Assembly (NCBI GenBank): GCA_027574665.1
Contig: CM050653.1
Location: forward strand, 10,376,664 to 10,440,663
Length of the DNA stretch: 64,000 nucleotides
DNA from: Rhynochetos jubatus
Taxonomy: Eukaryota > Chordata > Aves > Eurypygiformes > Rhynochetidae
Reading direction: 5' to 3'
In this document: piece by piece, positions 51,901 through 64,000 of the stretch
Layout of the letters: each line of letters begins with the position of its first letter
Numbering within the stretch: position 1 is the first letter of the stretch
Notes under the pieces: generated by a model
Database searches by the model: none
What the model saw: the letters and a program-made list of their open reading frames with translations, nothing else
Told to the model about the DNA's origin: nothing
Position numbers and translations under genes: made by a program

Positions 51901-54179
51901 AATGGAAGAATACACATTACTTCCCTACCTCGATGGACTCTTAGTAAAGCAAATGCCTTCAGCAGAACCAGGTAGCTGGATGCTACAGTAAGAGCAGACA
52001 GATGAGTCGCACAGCAGCTTTAAAAACAGCATGGCTAGCAATTTAGAGATTTTTAAACTAAAAGAAGAATGAGTCCTTATGAAATGTGCCACTGTCAGAA
52101 ATGTAAGCCCTTTCTATGGGAAGTTTGCCAGAGGCTGGGCTCCCACAAGGTCTACGAGCCAAGATGCTCCGGGACTTGAGCTGCTCAAGGGTAGTTCAGC
52201 TCTCAGTGCAACCCCTTCCTTAGCCTCCAGATAATGCTCTCGGTTGGGGAAAAGAGCAAAGTAAGGAAAAAGAACATGACAGAACAAAGAAAAGAAGGTA
52301 TGGAAATGAGACTGAGAAGAAATGAAGCCAATTCTCAAGTCTGTTGCTGACTTTCCATGTGGCCTTAGATGCTCACAGTTCATTTCTACGCTCCAGCTCC
52401 CAGCTGCAAGAGTGATTATAATACTTGGCTGCACCTCAGAGGGGTTCCCAGCATCACCTCATTAATGGCTGGGAGCACTCACACCGTGGCAGTGATGGTG
52501 GCTGATGACAGGCAGAATTATTATCACACGTGAAAATGGTGTTTGTAGATATCTGTATCCTAAGAACTAAAGCGAGTCTGGGTAACAATAGCCACTTTGT
52601 ATCAAATAACCACTTAGATCTGATAAGCTCTGAAGTCCGAAATCCAGCCTGATTCACCCGCTGTTTGCTGCAGCTTCATTCCCATGTATTGACAAGGCAG
52701 AACCAGAGTGAACAGGACCATCACACCCAGGGGTTGAGGCCCCACAGGCCACTTGCCCCAGAGAGAATCCAGATTTTTTTCAGAAGAGGAAGAACTGGGA
52801 TTTTTTCCAGTGCATTTTCTTCCTTCTGTGAGTTTGGGACTGGTTTTGGTGGGAGCTAGAGAGTCTTACAGTAATTTGGATATTTCTAGATCACTTATTT
52901 TCTATTTTGCTGTTGCTGAAGGTCTGTGACCCACTTGGGGAGACAGCGACTCCCTGTCATCCCAGTAAAGGCTGCTGGGAGGCCTGGACAGGATCATATT
53001 TTGATTTGGCATAGTAACGACTTCACTAGACTTCAACACTGAGGGCAAACCTATGACCTTGTCTGATTTTGCACACTGCTGGACTTCTGCAGTCCTTTGA
53101 AATCACGATTTGGGTCACGTAAATAAGATTTACTGTTGCTCTCTCTGCTGGACAGGGACAGAGGTGACAGTTGGAGACATGGAAGGTATAGTTCAGTTTT
53201 CAGGACACAAAATTGGCTCAGATATCCAAGATTTTTCCTGGAAATATTTCACCAGGATCTGCATCAACTTGGCATAGGCTATAAATGGAAGGTTTCCGTG
53301 ATTCACTGTACCAACACAGAAATTGTTTTTGCATAATTTGAAGAGGAGAATAGCTTTATGCTGTAATAGCAAGTGGGATAAGCAAAGACGGCATTCCAAT
53401 TTCTATCAAAACCAGCTGCATCTTTGTAAAATGGAATGAAGTTCAACAAAAGATATGAAACTACTTGACTGGACAGGTCTAAATCAGCTGTCTTAAAAAT
53501 GAAAAACTGACACAGCGGAGCATGCACAGAGATTCGATTTCTTGCATCATTTGCTATTGTTTGCAGCTATGAAAAATGCATGTTCAATACCACCATCCAC
53601 AAGTGGGATATTCCCTCTCTCTATTCCCACTTCGCAGAAGTGTGAGTAAATACCTACGAAACACAGTACAGGAGGGATTAAGCACTGGAATACAGTACAT
53701 GTGATTCTTATTCCAAAACCCAGAAGGACATCAGCAGTCCAAAAGAGAGGCACTCTTCTGCAAAAGCTGGAGGAGAGGGTTGGTTGGAAAGGGGGAAGCT
53801 CAGAAAGAAAGATTATCTTTGTGTCTCTCATACATAACTTTTAGAAAGAAATTTTAGATCTGCTTGTAGACTCAAGAAGTGCAGGAAAAAAAGCACTACT
53901 GGATAGTGTACAAGGATTATCAAAACCAGGGTTACTCCTGCTGTGATATCAATATTACTGACTATGATAGACAGCTTGGTAAAGGTCATGTGGAAGCTGG
54001 TTTTCACGGAGACGTCTCTGTAAATCCCATTATCAGGATTTGTGGAAAGATACCCTGCTACTGAAGTTCTGTGTTATCCTGGGAAAGCCAGTATTCCTTT
54101 TCAGAAAGTTTATTAAATACTCCAAATTTTCTATTTGATATTTTATAACAAGAAAAGTTCCATTTCAGATTGATGTAAC
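45913..54179. other. Non-coding stretch, no gene recognised
   Basis: Unique AT-rich sequence. A direct repeat of TATTGATTTATT lies near 48380-48412, and the short hairpin GATAGTAA/TTACTATC lies near 49254-49272. A perfect 13-bp hairpin at 50143-50172 is listed separately. A splice-bordered open segment at 46516-46678 (+) is described in the findings. Other frames appear to be chance. No RNA gene was recognised. Confidence 0.55.
50143..50172. repeat. Perfect hairpin, 13-bp arms, T4 loop
   Basis: AAAACTAGATGCA (50143-50155) and TGCATCTAGTTTT (50160-50172) are exact complements around the loop TTTT. After an internal loop, ACAGA (50133-50137) can pair again with TCTGT (50178-50182), so the total foldback is about 50 bases. 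That is shorter than usual animal miRNA precursors but is the longest perfect stem I saw in the window. It could be a small RNA precursor, a relic of a palindromic transposon end, or a replication-slippage palindrome. Confidence 0.75.
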
Positions 54180-55110
54180 TTTAAAAAAAAAAACAGAATT
54201 CAAATTAATTAAAGTTAATTAATTCTTAAATGGTAAACATGGAAATAAATGTTTTGATTAATATGACTAGGTAATGCATGAGATAGAAAAATAGATTATC
54301 GAAATTTCTACCCTAAATCCACAGCTTATTGTATAAGGATATCCTGAAAATTAGAGCCTGTAATTTATGCTGTAAAGTTCCAGAAATAAAGCCTCATTTT
54401 CAAAAATGCTTGACATTCCAGGTCTCACCTGATTCAAATTGTAGCTTTGAGTGTTCACTGGCTTAGAAAATCAAATCACAGTAGCACATGCCAAACACTG
54501 AGCCCCAAATCTAACCAATTCAAAGTTAAAAAGTGCTTTTGAAATTAATTGCAAGGGCCTTGATAAGAGATGAAAATAAAGTTTTTAGCAAAGTGCAACA
54601 GCATTCTGACTCTCGTAATGTCAAGTGCTCAACCATGGCCACAACACTATTCATACCCCCCTAAATCATGATCCCCTTTAGTGTATGCTAATTCCTTTCA
54701 TCTGAGTTGTTCCTTAAACCCATCTTTCTTGATTGACTGTATTTTTCAAAGCAATTCAACATGATTTAATCTTAAACGACACTCAGACAGTGACTTAATA
54801 ATTAATATGCCAAGTAAAGCAGGTAAACTAAATCACCTCTTAAATTAAGAAACCAGATCTTTTCTATTGGAGCATAAACATAATTTAAAACATTGGTCTT
54901 AATAACTCATGCTCTATTAAGGAAAGAGCAAGTGGCTTAGCATTGCTAATGCTGAATTGATATTACAGAAAAATATGAGAATCTTAGGTTGGTGTATAAT
55001 GCACTTCAGTTGCTTTCTCGCTGTACCATCAGCATTTAAATCATGAAATTACACTCCTATTCATGAGCCACACTCTTCGGAATTTTAAGACGCATATTAT
55101 AATTATTTTT
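54180..55110. promoter_or_regulatory. Homeodomain-motif-rich, AT-rich candidate conserved block
   Basis: The block has many TAAT, TTAATTA and ATTAAT sites. These include a near-palindrome AATTAATTAA-AG-TTAATTAATT (54203-54224), GAAATTAATTGC (near 54541) and TTAATAATTAATATGCC (near 54795). It is free of recognisable repeats and has no open frame. Such clusters are common in developmental enhancers but also arise in any AT-rich DNA. Conservation is inferred and was not tested. Confidence 0.17.
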
Positions 55111-55151
55111 AGAAATTAAGGGATAATGTTTATTCCCAGTGGATACTATTT

Positions 55152-55171
55152 TTTATTATTATTATTATTAA
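55152..55171. repeat. TTA trinucleotide microsatellite
   Basis: About six perfect TTA units follow a T-run. This is a simple repeat, probably of variable length. Confidence 0.85.
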
Positions 55172-58100
55172 TAAAGCATGTTTTTAAACTTTAACTACTG
55201 AACTGCAAGAAGCAGGGCAAATATCTACTCCCTGAGCCAGTAATCAAACATGCTCTTTCCATTAGCAGGTTAGGTGAAAACAGAGGCCAAGCTGGAGTCA
55301 GTGTACACTGAAGTGCCCCATCAATAGGAGTTCAGGAAGTGTCGCTGCTGATACCGCAGGCAACTTTGTTTTGCGAGGGTCATTTAAAGTTTTTTATTTT
55401 GATCTTCTGTGCTCACAGACCTGCATCGTAAAGCTCTTGTGCATAGTTTGCCATCTGTTCAGCATCCCTTCCAGGCAGAAACACTGAGAATTTTGTCTCC
55501 CACCTGTTCCACTGAGCAGAATGCAATTGGTTTCTGCAGAGTCACTTTGTGGTAAGCCATCAGCTTCCACTGTTACATCCATGGAACTGAGAACCGAGAC
55601 ACCCTGTCTTTTGCTGGGCTATGTGACAGTTTTGCACTTTCCTTTTTCACTTTTGTGCACTTGGATGGTGAAAATGTAGTATTTAAACACATACTGTAAA
55701 GCAAGACTGAAAGCAGTTGCCTAAAAGACAGGTACGTGGAAGTCACTGTCATGTCTACATAAATTATGAAAGTAAATTTATCCCAATGGCCATTTACTCA
55801 CAGAAGTTTCCTGATAACCTGTTGTATATTTTGAACTTTTGGGTATTCATTCTTTTTCCCTCTAGTCAACCAAAACCTTTGTTAAAATACTGGTAGTGCT
55901 AGCATTTGGCTCTCTTTTTCACGTTGGGCGTATGTAAATTATTGATTCAGTTACACAACAGAATGAAACTCTCAGGGAGAATAAATGCCACAGGAAAAAA
56001 AATCCTGGTACTGTGAACTGCAAAATAAGATTATTTATTTACATCAGGGATTTTAAAATCCCTTATCGTAAGACCCGTGTAACACTGTAAGAAATAAACT
56101 CTAAACCTGGATGCAAACTCGCTCATCTTTCACTTCAACGGGAATACCAGTTTGGATCAGACCCAAAATTTACTACTTTGGATTAAAAATAAAGGGAAAG
56201 CAAAGGTAAAACACTCTATAATTGAGGATGCTGACAGTAGGAGTTATTTATTTGATAAGCTAACAGGGTGGTCCAGGGCTGTCTTCTGACTCATCATCAC
56301 CCATGCCAAGACAACGTAGTTTTGATACTGTAAGATTTTCATTAAACATCATTGCTGATACCAAGGGTTGACAGAAATTCTTAGGAATTTAACACTAGGA
56401 TGGAGACAGAGTTAGTGCTCTCACAGACAACTTAATGTGAGACAAGTTCTTTCACAGGCAATGCAGTTTTCACAAGGGAGAACACAGAGAGCTCACCAGT
56501 GGATGTGAGAGGCAGATGCTGCTCACACCTGCTAGACAAGCATTTGTGTCACAGTGCATGATGCAGACTTCAGATAAACCACTCGTTATTTATCTGTCAT
56601 TTGTATGTAGGTTGGCTTGTTTTCTGGAAGGATTTGGTTAAGTCGGCTCTGCTCTCAGAATTATCCACCTTGGTGCTCAGGTTGGTAAAGCAGCTGTCTA
56701 AAAGAAGGGCATGAAACCTGCTGTTACCCAATACCAATGGATGCAGAGGCTCTCAGTTCAAAGCTTTTGTTGACTGTGAAGTGTGGCAATAAAAGAGAAT
56801 CAAACATGCAGTAAAATACTCTTCTGGGACCCAAAAATCTCTTAATGCAGTCAGTGTTAAATAATACACTCACATCAAATTGAAAAATAATATGAACGGT
56901 GCCAAAAGAGCCATGCATGTGAAGTTGTCACCTAAATAACAAGGCAGTGCTTCTCCAGCACACAGCCCAGGGTTGTGTGCACTTTCCTGAGGATGACAGG
57001 TAAGCTCCATTCAGAATGTCATTAGGAACTCCAAATCTGCCCGCTAGGATCTGAAAACCATTTATTTGGAAAGAATAAAAAAGGCTGTCTTAACATGGGA
57101 ACGAGGGACAGGAGTCTTTGGCCCCAATTTTGGTCTCATTCTTATCAGTTTAATTTAACAAATAGCTTCCCATAACTTCACGCTGCTGCTTGAAAGCTGC
57201 TTTTGATGAGACCACAAGCAAGTCACCTCCCTGTTCTTGGAAGCAGGGCTCACATCCAATACAGTCAGTTAAAAAGCTAATGAGGCAGGGATGCAGCAAC
57301 AGCTCCTTTCACTGGACTGATCAACCACTTCACAAATGAACACGGTACTTCTTTAAGAGAGACCCAAGCATGCTAAAATGGCCCTTAAGTCAATCTTCAG
57401 CTACATTTCCCCCTCCAAACACAAAGAAAGAGATGAACAATTTAAAGTTGCTGTGGAGCTGACTGAGAGAGAGAGGCAGCCACATGAAAAATGCCGGTTT
57501 TGTGAGGAACAGCAGCTGCCACGGTGTAGCACCACTCTGTGGTCTGGGGTTGCTGCTTACTAAATGACAACACAAATCCTGCTGCAATCCTTTAGAAAAA
57601 CTTCTTCTGCAAGACGAAACATCTTGTACATGTGCAGTGATAACCACACATTACAGAATGAAGCATAAATGGATTGTAAAGCAAAATCCGTCTGTTTTAC
57701 CTGCAGTTTATATTTAATACTGTACAATAAAATACCTCAGAAGTCACATAAATCATTGTGACATTCTAATCCAACCTCTATGATTCAGAAATCACAGAAG
57801 CTGTCCTTCCCAACAGTAAAAAAATCTGATCCTGTTAATGGGATCAACACTTAAAATGACTAGATACTAGTCAATGGGAACTATTGTTCTGTTACAATTA
57901 CCAAAACTCAACCCTTGCACCCAGAAAGCACTTCAAATTTTGCTAAACTGTAAGTGGATTGTTCTTTAACTAACTTACACGTTTTAATATGAATTGGGTT
58001 TGTGTGATGCACAGATATGTAGTGTATGGAGTAGGAATTGCAGTAGGAGCATAAAGTTTATATAAAACTTGTAATTTTTCTTATCCTGAATTCACAATAG

Positions 58101-60236
58101 AAACAAATTACTTTGTGTGTTTATCTCTATGAATTTACATTGTTTTCATCACCATTAGTAATCCAGCAGGACCCACTAAAAAATACAAGCAGAACAAGGC
58201 TCTGCCTTCTCTTTCCTGCACCTGTAAGAATAACCTGCGAGGGTCAGTAAGATACTAACTACCGTTTGTTCTACTTTCAGAAAGTCCTGAATCTGAAGCA
58301 AGTTACAGTAAACACAATCCATGCTTTTAAGACTAGGCAAGCCTATGTGGTAGGTATTTAAAAGTCAGACTAAGGTTGTATTCAATGTGCCCACCCTAGA
58401 AAAATCCCAGGGGAATTCCTGGAGGGCCCACGGCAATGCAATGGACTGTTACCCCATTGCCTTCCAAAGGGGCCAGCTCTGCTGAGTGTAGCGTGGTGGT
58501 GAGCATTTCTCTTCCTTTTGGGAAATTTGCCCAGTGGTGTTTTTGGCTTAGAATTAGGCCAGGAAAGTGAAACAAGGAAGTGGGGGATGTCAAAAAACTA
58601 ATTTTCCTTGCCTTTCCCTTGTGTGCAGTGATAGTGGGGTATATGAGACTTTCTATCTGTGCTTTATCTTGCATCCTAATGATCCTAATGCATTTGTGTG
58701 AGACCTAAATCACAGCAGTTCTTCCACAGATTTCACTGCATTTTGAATCACAACTGTGTTAGGCACACGGTCCTGAACTCCTTCAGAGCTGGAAGCAGGC
58801 ATAGAGGAATAAGCTCTGGTAGCAACTGTGTCCAGAACAATTTCAGTAAATTCCAAAACTTTCTCCAGGTCCAAATACTACTGCAGCACACTCATCCAAA
58901 GCCCTTGGTGATTCACAGAGGGGAAAAAATCTGCACGGAACTTTAAATTTGTCAAGCTGGCTCACACCAGCCAGTCCACAAGGTACAGAGAACGTCACGG
59001 AAATGATGGCATTCCTCACCCTGTACAGGGGTACGAGGCCACCACCACCACCCTGGCCTGGTAGAAATAGAAAGGGTGCTCTCTGTGATCACTGGTGATT
59101 GTCATGCCCAAGACATCTGTGGCAGATGCACTTATGACATGCAGAGCCTCTGATGTATGGCTTTGAGCAGGTGAAGAAGGACAAAGAGAACTCATTATTC
59201 TTTATCATCTAGCAGATGGCAGCAATGCCAGGATCAGGATGGTTGTCCTAGGGACACACCAAGATAACCAGCAGCCTGTAAAAGACTGGGCTGAAGGAAG
59301 AACAGTTCACTCACGTCCCTCTTCTGGGCTACGGACTTCATACAGAACCACATGCTACACATCTGTTGGATGTTGATTCACCTGGGCAGTACAAACATCT
59401 GCTTTTCCTGCTAGGTTAGGGAATGCAACCTTCCAAATTTCATAAAGCCATCATACAGAAGAGAGGGAAGATTTGTTAGGTGTTATATGAAAAGCTTATG
59501 CTCAAAGCTAACAGATCTTTGTATACAAGAGTACTTATTGTAAAAAAAAAAAAAAAGAGAGCAGTGTATGTTTTTAGTAAAACAATATAAGGTACATAAA
59601 GGGGGAAAAAGTAGCCTAAGAAAAAATATTGTGTGAAGCGTTGAATCAAAACACTCAAGTGCTGTTGAATACTTGAGCTCAGTGTGTGGCAGCCACCTCC
59701 CATTTATCCCAAGCTGTAAAACCTGAAATAGTGCGTCATGAATGTGGCCCTACAACACTGCTGCATCTGAAAGGTCTTTCCTCTTGCCTGGTCTTAGTAT
59801 GACATGGGAGATGTGAACAGGCAGTTCTTCATGCAATTCCCAGGTAAAATTTAAAATACAAAAAAGTTTTAGAAAATTGGATTGATCTCTATTTGAAACT
59901 TTCCAAGTTTCTCTTGGTAATGTGCTTAAGTTGTAGCAACCACCTGCAAGACAAAAATATGATGGAGAAGGTGGAGGAAAGGAAGGACTTAATGCCAATG
60001 TGTACTGGAGAGGTAAGCACCAGTCACGGTCTGACTTGATACTAATTTCTGTATGACAAGAAGTTTTTCAGAAGAAATCAAATGCTAAATAATTGTAAAA
60101 AAAGTAACCTGTGAAGTCAGGGGCTATTAACTAATCACTATACTTCCACTAATGGCAGCATACAGTTGCTAGGTAACCCCTGATAAGATGTGTGCACTGG
60201 CTGCCTGAGAATTACTGGAGAAAAGTGATTCCCTCC

Positions 60237-60252
60237 GCCACCACCACCACCA
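60237..60252. repeat. CCA trinucleotide microsatellite
   Basis: About five perfect CCA units lie inside otherwise non-repetitive DNA. A similar CCA run lies at 59038-59052. Confidence 0.85.
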
Positions 60253-63200
60253 AAACCATTTCTGAGTCAAACTGATTAAATAGGAGTTTCTGTTTTGACT
60301 GATCTAATAGGAGATAAATGCTGACTACATCGTGTTTAGACAGACAAATTCTACACACAAGTTGATAAAATCTAAAAATAATAATAATAAAAAAATGCAA
60401 TCATTGAAGTGCATTTGTTTCTTTTCTAATGGGTTCGTTTACCCTTGACATCATAACACTGCATGCTGGAACACTGAGCTGTCCAACTGATTTATTTTTA
60501 CATACTGCATTATATGTCATAAGGTGTGAAAAGTCAGATGATTGGAAGCTGTCTCTGAAAATCAAGGAGGAACAGATACGTACTGGCATATATGAGCGGT
60601 GTTGCCCTTTTATAATTTTTAAATAAATTTTACTCTCTATTTCACACTATCACAGTTATGTGTTTGATAGAAACCTGAAATCCAGTTCTATCTGAGCTTT
60701 TTGTATTTCTTTATTTTGGTTCACCAAACTAATATTAAACAAAAATGCCAATTCAATAAACAGTTTTTTGGGAAATACTATACTAGCTCACTTGTTCTGA
60801 ATAAAATAAAAACAATGACAAGACTAAAAAGAAACATAGGAGAAAAAGACATCCCCAATACAAGAACTACATGGAAACTCCTGAAAGAAAATAATAGGTT
60901 TGATTTATTTATTTTTACCTTAACTGTCTAGCATTCCGTAGAGTAAATATACTCTGCAAACTACTTTAGCAAAAAGACTTAATACTATTCCTTGCCGTGG
61001 AACATCAGGTGCTCTCAAGTAAAATATTTAAAAGGAATTAAGATAAATTCACAGCTATTTTACCCTTATGATTTATACAGCATGTGTGCGTTGTCTCCCT
61101 CTTCTGGCTGATCCAGACAAGCCAAGGGACCTGCAGCTGTTGGAACACATGAAGCTCCAGGTTTGGTGTGGGCACAGCCCAGTCAGCTTCTCTCATGGGC
61201 ATGAGTTTATATAGTGACAGCATCATCTACCTACAGGTACAGATTTGCCACTGGACATTGTCTTCATGGTAAGCACTCTGTCCTCTACCATGAGACTATC
61301 TATCACCCCCTAGGAAAGGGGTGAGCAAGTAATGAAAGAAAGAAAAAAATAAGGGATGACAACATTATTATATTTTTCTTCTGAGTTAGCTTTGGGGTTA
61401 GGGGACACACCAGGGGGTTCTACACTACCAGAAGAGAAACACGGTTGTTTGCATACACTCCAAGTGGCACGACTATTTTTGCATCCCAATCACACATCTC
61501 CTCTGCTGGCATCAGCCGGGGCTCTTTCCAATGGCATACACTGCTCACAGCTTGATGCAACAAACTGCCCGACAACTATATTGAGAAACAGCTTGTTTTG
61601 TTTTTCTAATTTGGAAAACAAAGGCGCACTGCAAGCTGCGCTGACTGGGAAGTCATACATCTTTAACACAAAATAAAAAGGAAAAGAAAAGAAGGGAACA
61701 TCCTTTAGTTACAGCAGACACCCTCCTCTTTCCTTACAAAATGCCCTGTCGGAATGGCTGACCTCATGTCACTTTTCAACAACAGCCTAAAAAGAATGAA
61801 ATCTTTTTGTTTTCAAAAGTTAGTATTGGGGAATTCATTGCCTGTGAGGAGAGGGCTCCAGGCTACTAGAAGAGACTCTTTCTCTGGTGGAATCAGCTAT
61901 GAAACTAATGTAGGTTACAGACTATTCACTGCATAGGCCAGCAGGTCTCAAAGTCATGCCCTGGAAGGCAAGGTAACCACTGGGCCATCAAGATGAATCT
62001 GGCCTGGAATAACATGGTCCAGGCTGATAGGAGCTTTCATCTCCCCTCACACTCAGTCTCTTTCCAGGGAAATCCTTAGAACATCAGGAGCCCTTGCAAC
62101 CCTATTTCAGGAACCTAGTCTTGAAGACAGAGAGTGTACGACAGGCCTAATAATGACCTAGTATGGCCTCGTAGGAATATACAAGGACTGGGAGAGATGC
62201 TGGGTTGAGATTACCTGACTGCTCAAGCTTAGTGTGTTCACACACTCTATAAACACAGCCTCAGTACTCAGACAGTCAAAGATGGCCACAAATGGTTGAA
62301 GATCACACTCTGGAATCCCTAGGACAGGCTTATCAGACCAACATGAAGTTCAATGAACATTATTTGTACCATTGTACCATCTTCAGACAACACTACAGAT
62401 TGTGATATCCCAAATTTACCTAGTTATTTTATATGAGAGAATCATCTTGACACCTCAGATCTAGTAGAGATCCAACCCATCCAATCTTAGCTTTCAAACT
62501 CAATGTCATTTAACTATGCAGCCCCAGCCTTTGGCTTTCCCTGTAATCAGTGGTGGGAAATAAAAGGCAATTCCAATCATAGCTGGACTCTGTTGATTAT
62601 AGAGCTCAGTTGAATACAATCCTGTCACAGATGATTCAGTTCAGTTAAGTGTCTGTACAACTAAGTTATGGGTGGATAATATTAGCTACTAGTAGACTCT
62701 TCCAATCAGTGGGCTCATATCTCACTGGAGAAGGTAAGGGTACAGGGAAGTCTTGGAAAATGTGAGCCTGTCTTTCAAGGCTCTGAGAAAAGTCAGAGCC
62801 AGTTTTGTGAACTGGGAGCCTGGAAACTGTGTGTTTGCAATTGCCTGCTCCTCCAGTGTCCCGTGAACCAGCTGGTGTACAAATCTGTAAACGAGCAGGA
62901 TTCCACCAAAGAAATAATCTTCATATATCATCCATCTTCTCAGGAAAATGACCCAGTAAACTTCTGAGTATTTGCTCATCTGTCAGGTATTTAGCATGAG
63001 GGAATCCAGCCTGGTGGTTCCCTGTACCTGCTACATGACAGTAATTGGGCATGCAGCAAGGTAAAGACCTTGCTCTGAAAACCTTACAGCCTGAATGGGC
63101 CGAATGGGAGTACTGAATTCACACCCTGCAAATAAGTAATTTTACAACAGAGGAATTCTGTGGTTCTGCCTCTCCTGAGCCAGAAAATCCACAGCTGACA

Positions 63201-64000
63201 CAATTTTTCAAAGTCTGCTCTCCTGACTTGTGGCCTGATGGCAGGTTTCTAAATCAAGGGCAGGTGCTGATACAATATATTGATTTCTCACTGTATATAA
63301 TAAAGGTGGCTGCCTTCTTCTGTTTCTTGGAGGTTATCTGCATTCCTAATCAGAAACAGAATTTGGCTGAGCAAATATGGGAGTCCCCAGGATGAAGCAG
63401 AAATTTCAGCAGAAATTTAATTGCTTGAAATGTATCAAGTTGCCATATTTTGTTTATTTCCTGAGACTCAATTACGAAAATTGTCAGTCTGCAACTCCAA
63501 ATTGCATGACAACTGTTGAACTTACAGTCTCACAAGGATAATCACCCCAGAGCACAACAAAACACACATCACACCACTACCATAAATTAATATAAGCTGC
63601 CAGTAACTGAAAAGGGCAGAATAAACTCCACACCTCCTTTATTCTGTGACTGGTATAATGAGGACATCATTCTATTGTCTCCTGAGTGGGATCTTTTGCC
63701 ACCTCGGATGTTATAGGTTTTTTTCTAGACACGTTGGGTACAAATATGGTTTTACTTCACAAAGTGTCCCTGTGCCCTCACCAGTCTGTTCATCCTTGTC
63801 AAATCAGGATTTCACACATTGTTTTCTGCGCATTCCCTAATCTTAGTGAAAGTTTCATTTCCCCAGCCCATTGCCATCGGCTATTAGTCTGGCACAAAAC
63901 TCAGGCTCAAAATGAAAAAGATAAAACAGAGAAAAGACAGCAGGCACAGCTACTATTGCTCTGCTTCCTCTTGTCGCAGCTAACAAAATACACTTCATAG

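Larger units (their letters stand above)
55111..64000. other. Non-coding stretch, no gene recognised
   Basis: This unique sequence contains a TTA trinucleotide run (55152-55171), two CCA runs (59038-59052 and 60237-60252), an A15 tract (59542-59556) and an 18-bp palindrome AGGGATTTT/AAAATCCCT (56046-56063). Short frames with good-looking translations at 55394-55582 (-), 57378-57563 (+), 60429-60626 (+) and 61754-61936 (+) have no recognised domain. I leave them uncalled. No RNA gene was recognised. Confidence 0.55.

Noticed and set aside
59542..59556. A15 run as a retrocopy tail
   Set aside because: No polyadenylation signal was found just upstream and no coding remnant is visible.
1..64000. 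tRNA, rRNA, CRISPR array or bacterial-type operon anywhere in the window
   Set aside because: No tRNA B-box-like GGTTCGAATCC, no rRNA stretch, no regularly spaced direct repeats and no tandem coding ORFs were seen. CR1 content marks the DNA as animal.

Overview
This window looks like bird nuclear DNA that is almost entirely non-coding: intron, intergenic sequence, or both. The best evidence for a bird is three 5'-truncated CR1 LINEs in + orientation at 2304-2473, about 26460-27454 and 29452-29545. Each ends in the typical avian CR1 3' tail, with a TTCCAACC block followed by a terminal ATTCTATGAT-type repeat. Interspersed repeats are otherwise sparse, the sequence is AT-rich and CpG-poor, and long open frames are absent. 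This also fits a bird and argues against a bacterium, a virus or a compact genome. I cannot name the species or the locus.

Layout: 1-2303 is unique sequence with one CpG-dense patch at about 1185-1290. The first CR1 tail follows. 2474-26459 is a long, mostly unique stretch with short repeats, three compact perfect hairpins or inverted repeats, a twin POU-octamer site (13418-13447) and a CpG-dense ORF patch (18320-18490). The second CR1 keeps a decayed piece of reverse transcriptase whose catalytic FADD-type motif reads FAGD. The third CR1 is a 94-bp tail. 29546-45850 holds the best exon candidate: a minus-strand open block at 38665-38954 with a good 3' splice site and many CpGs. Its protein family is not recognised, and a weaker phase-compatible upstream exon lies at 39297-39359. 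At 45855-45912 an AATAAA lies 32 bases before a 20-base poly(A) tract, like the end of a retrocopied transcript. 45913-64000 is again mostly unique sequence with short repeats, a perfect 13-bp hairpin at 50143-50172 and a homeodomain-type, AT-rich block at about 54180-55110.

I found no operon, CRISPR array, tRNA, rRNA or recognisable protein-coding gene, and no convincing sign of a new biological system. Several pockets look like candidate conserved non-coding elements or exons. That judgement rests on base composition and motifs only, because no alignment could be run. The most useful follow-ups are a protein and RNA-seq check of the minus-strand exon pair and a cross-bird conservation check of the marked pockets.
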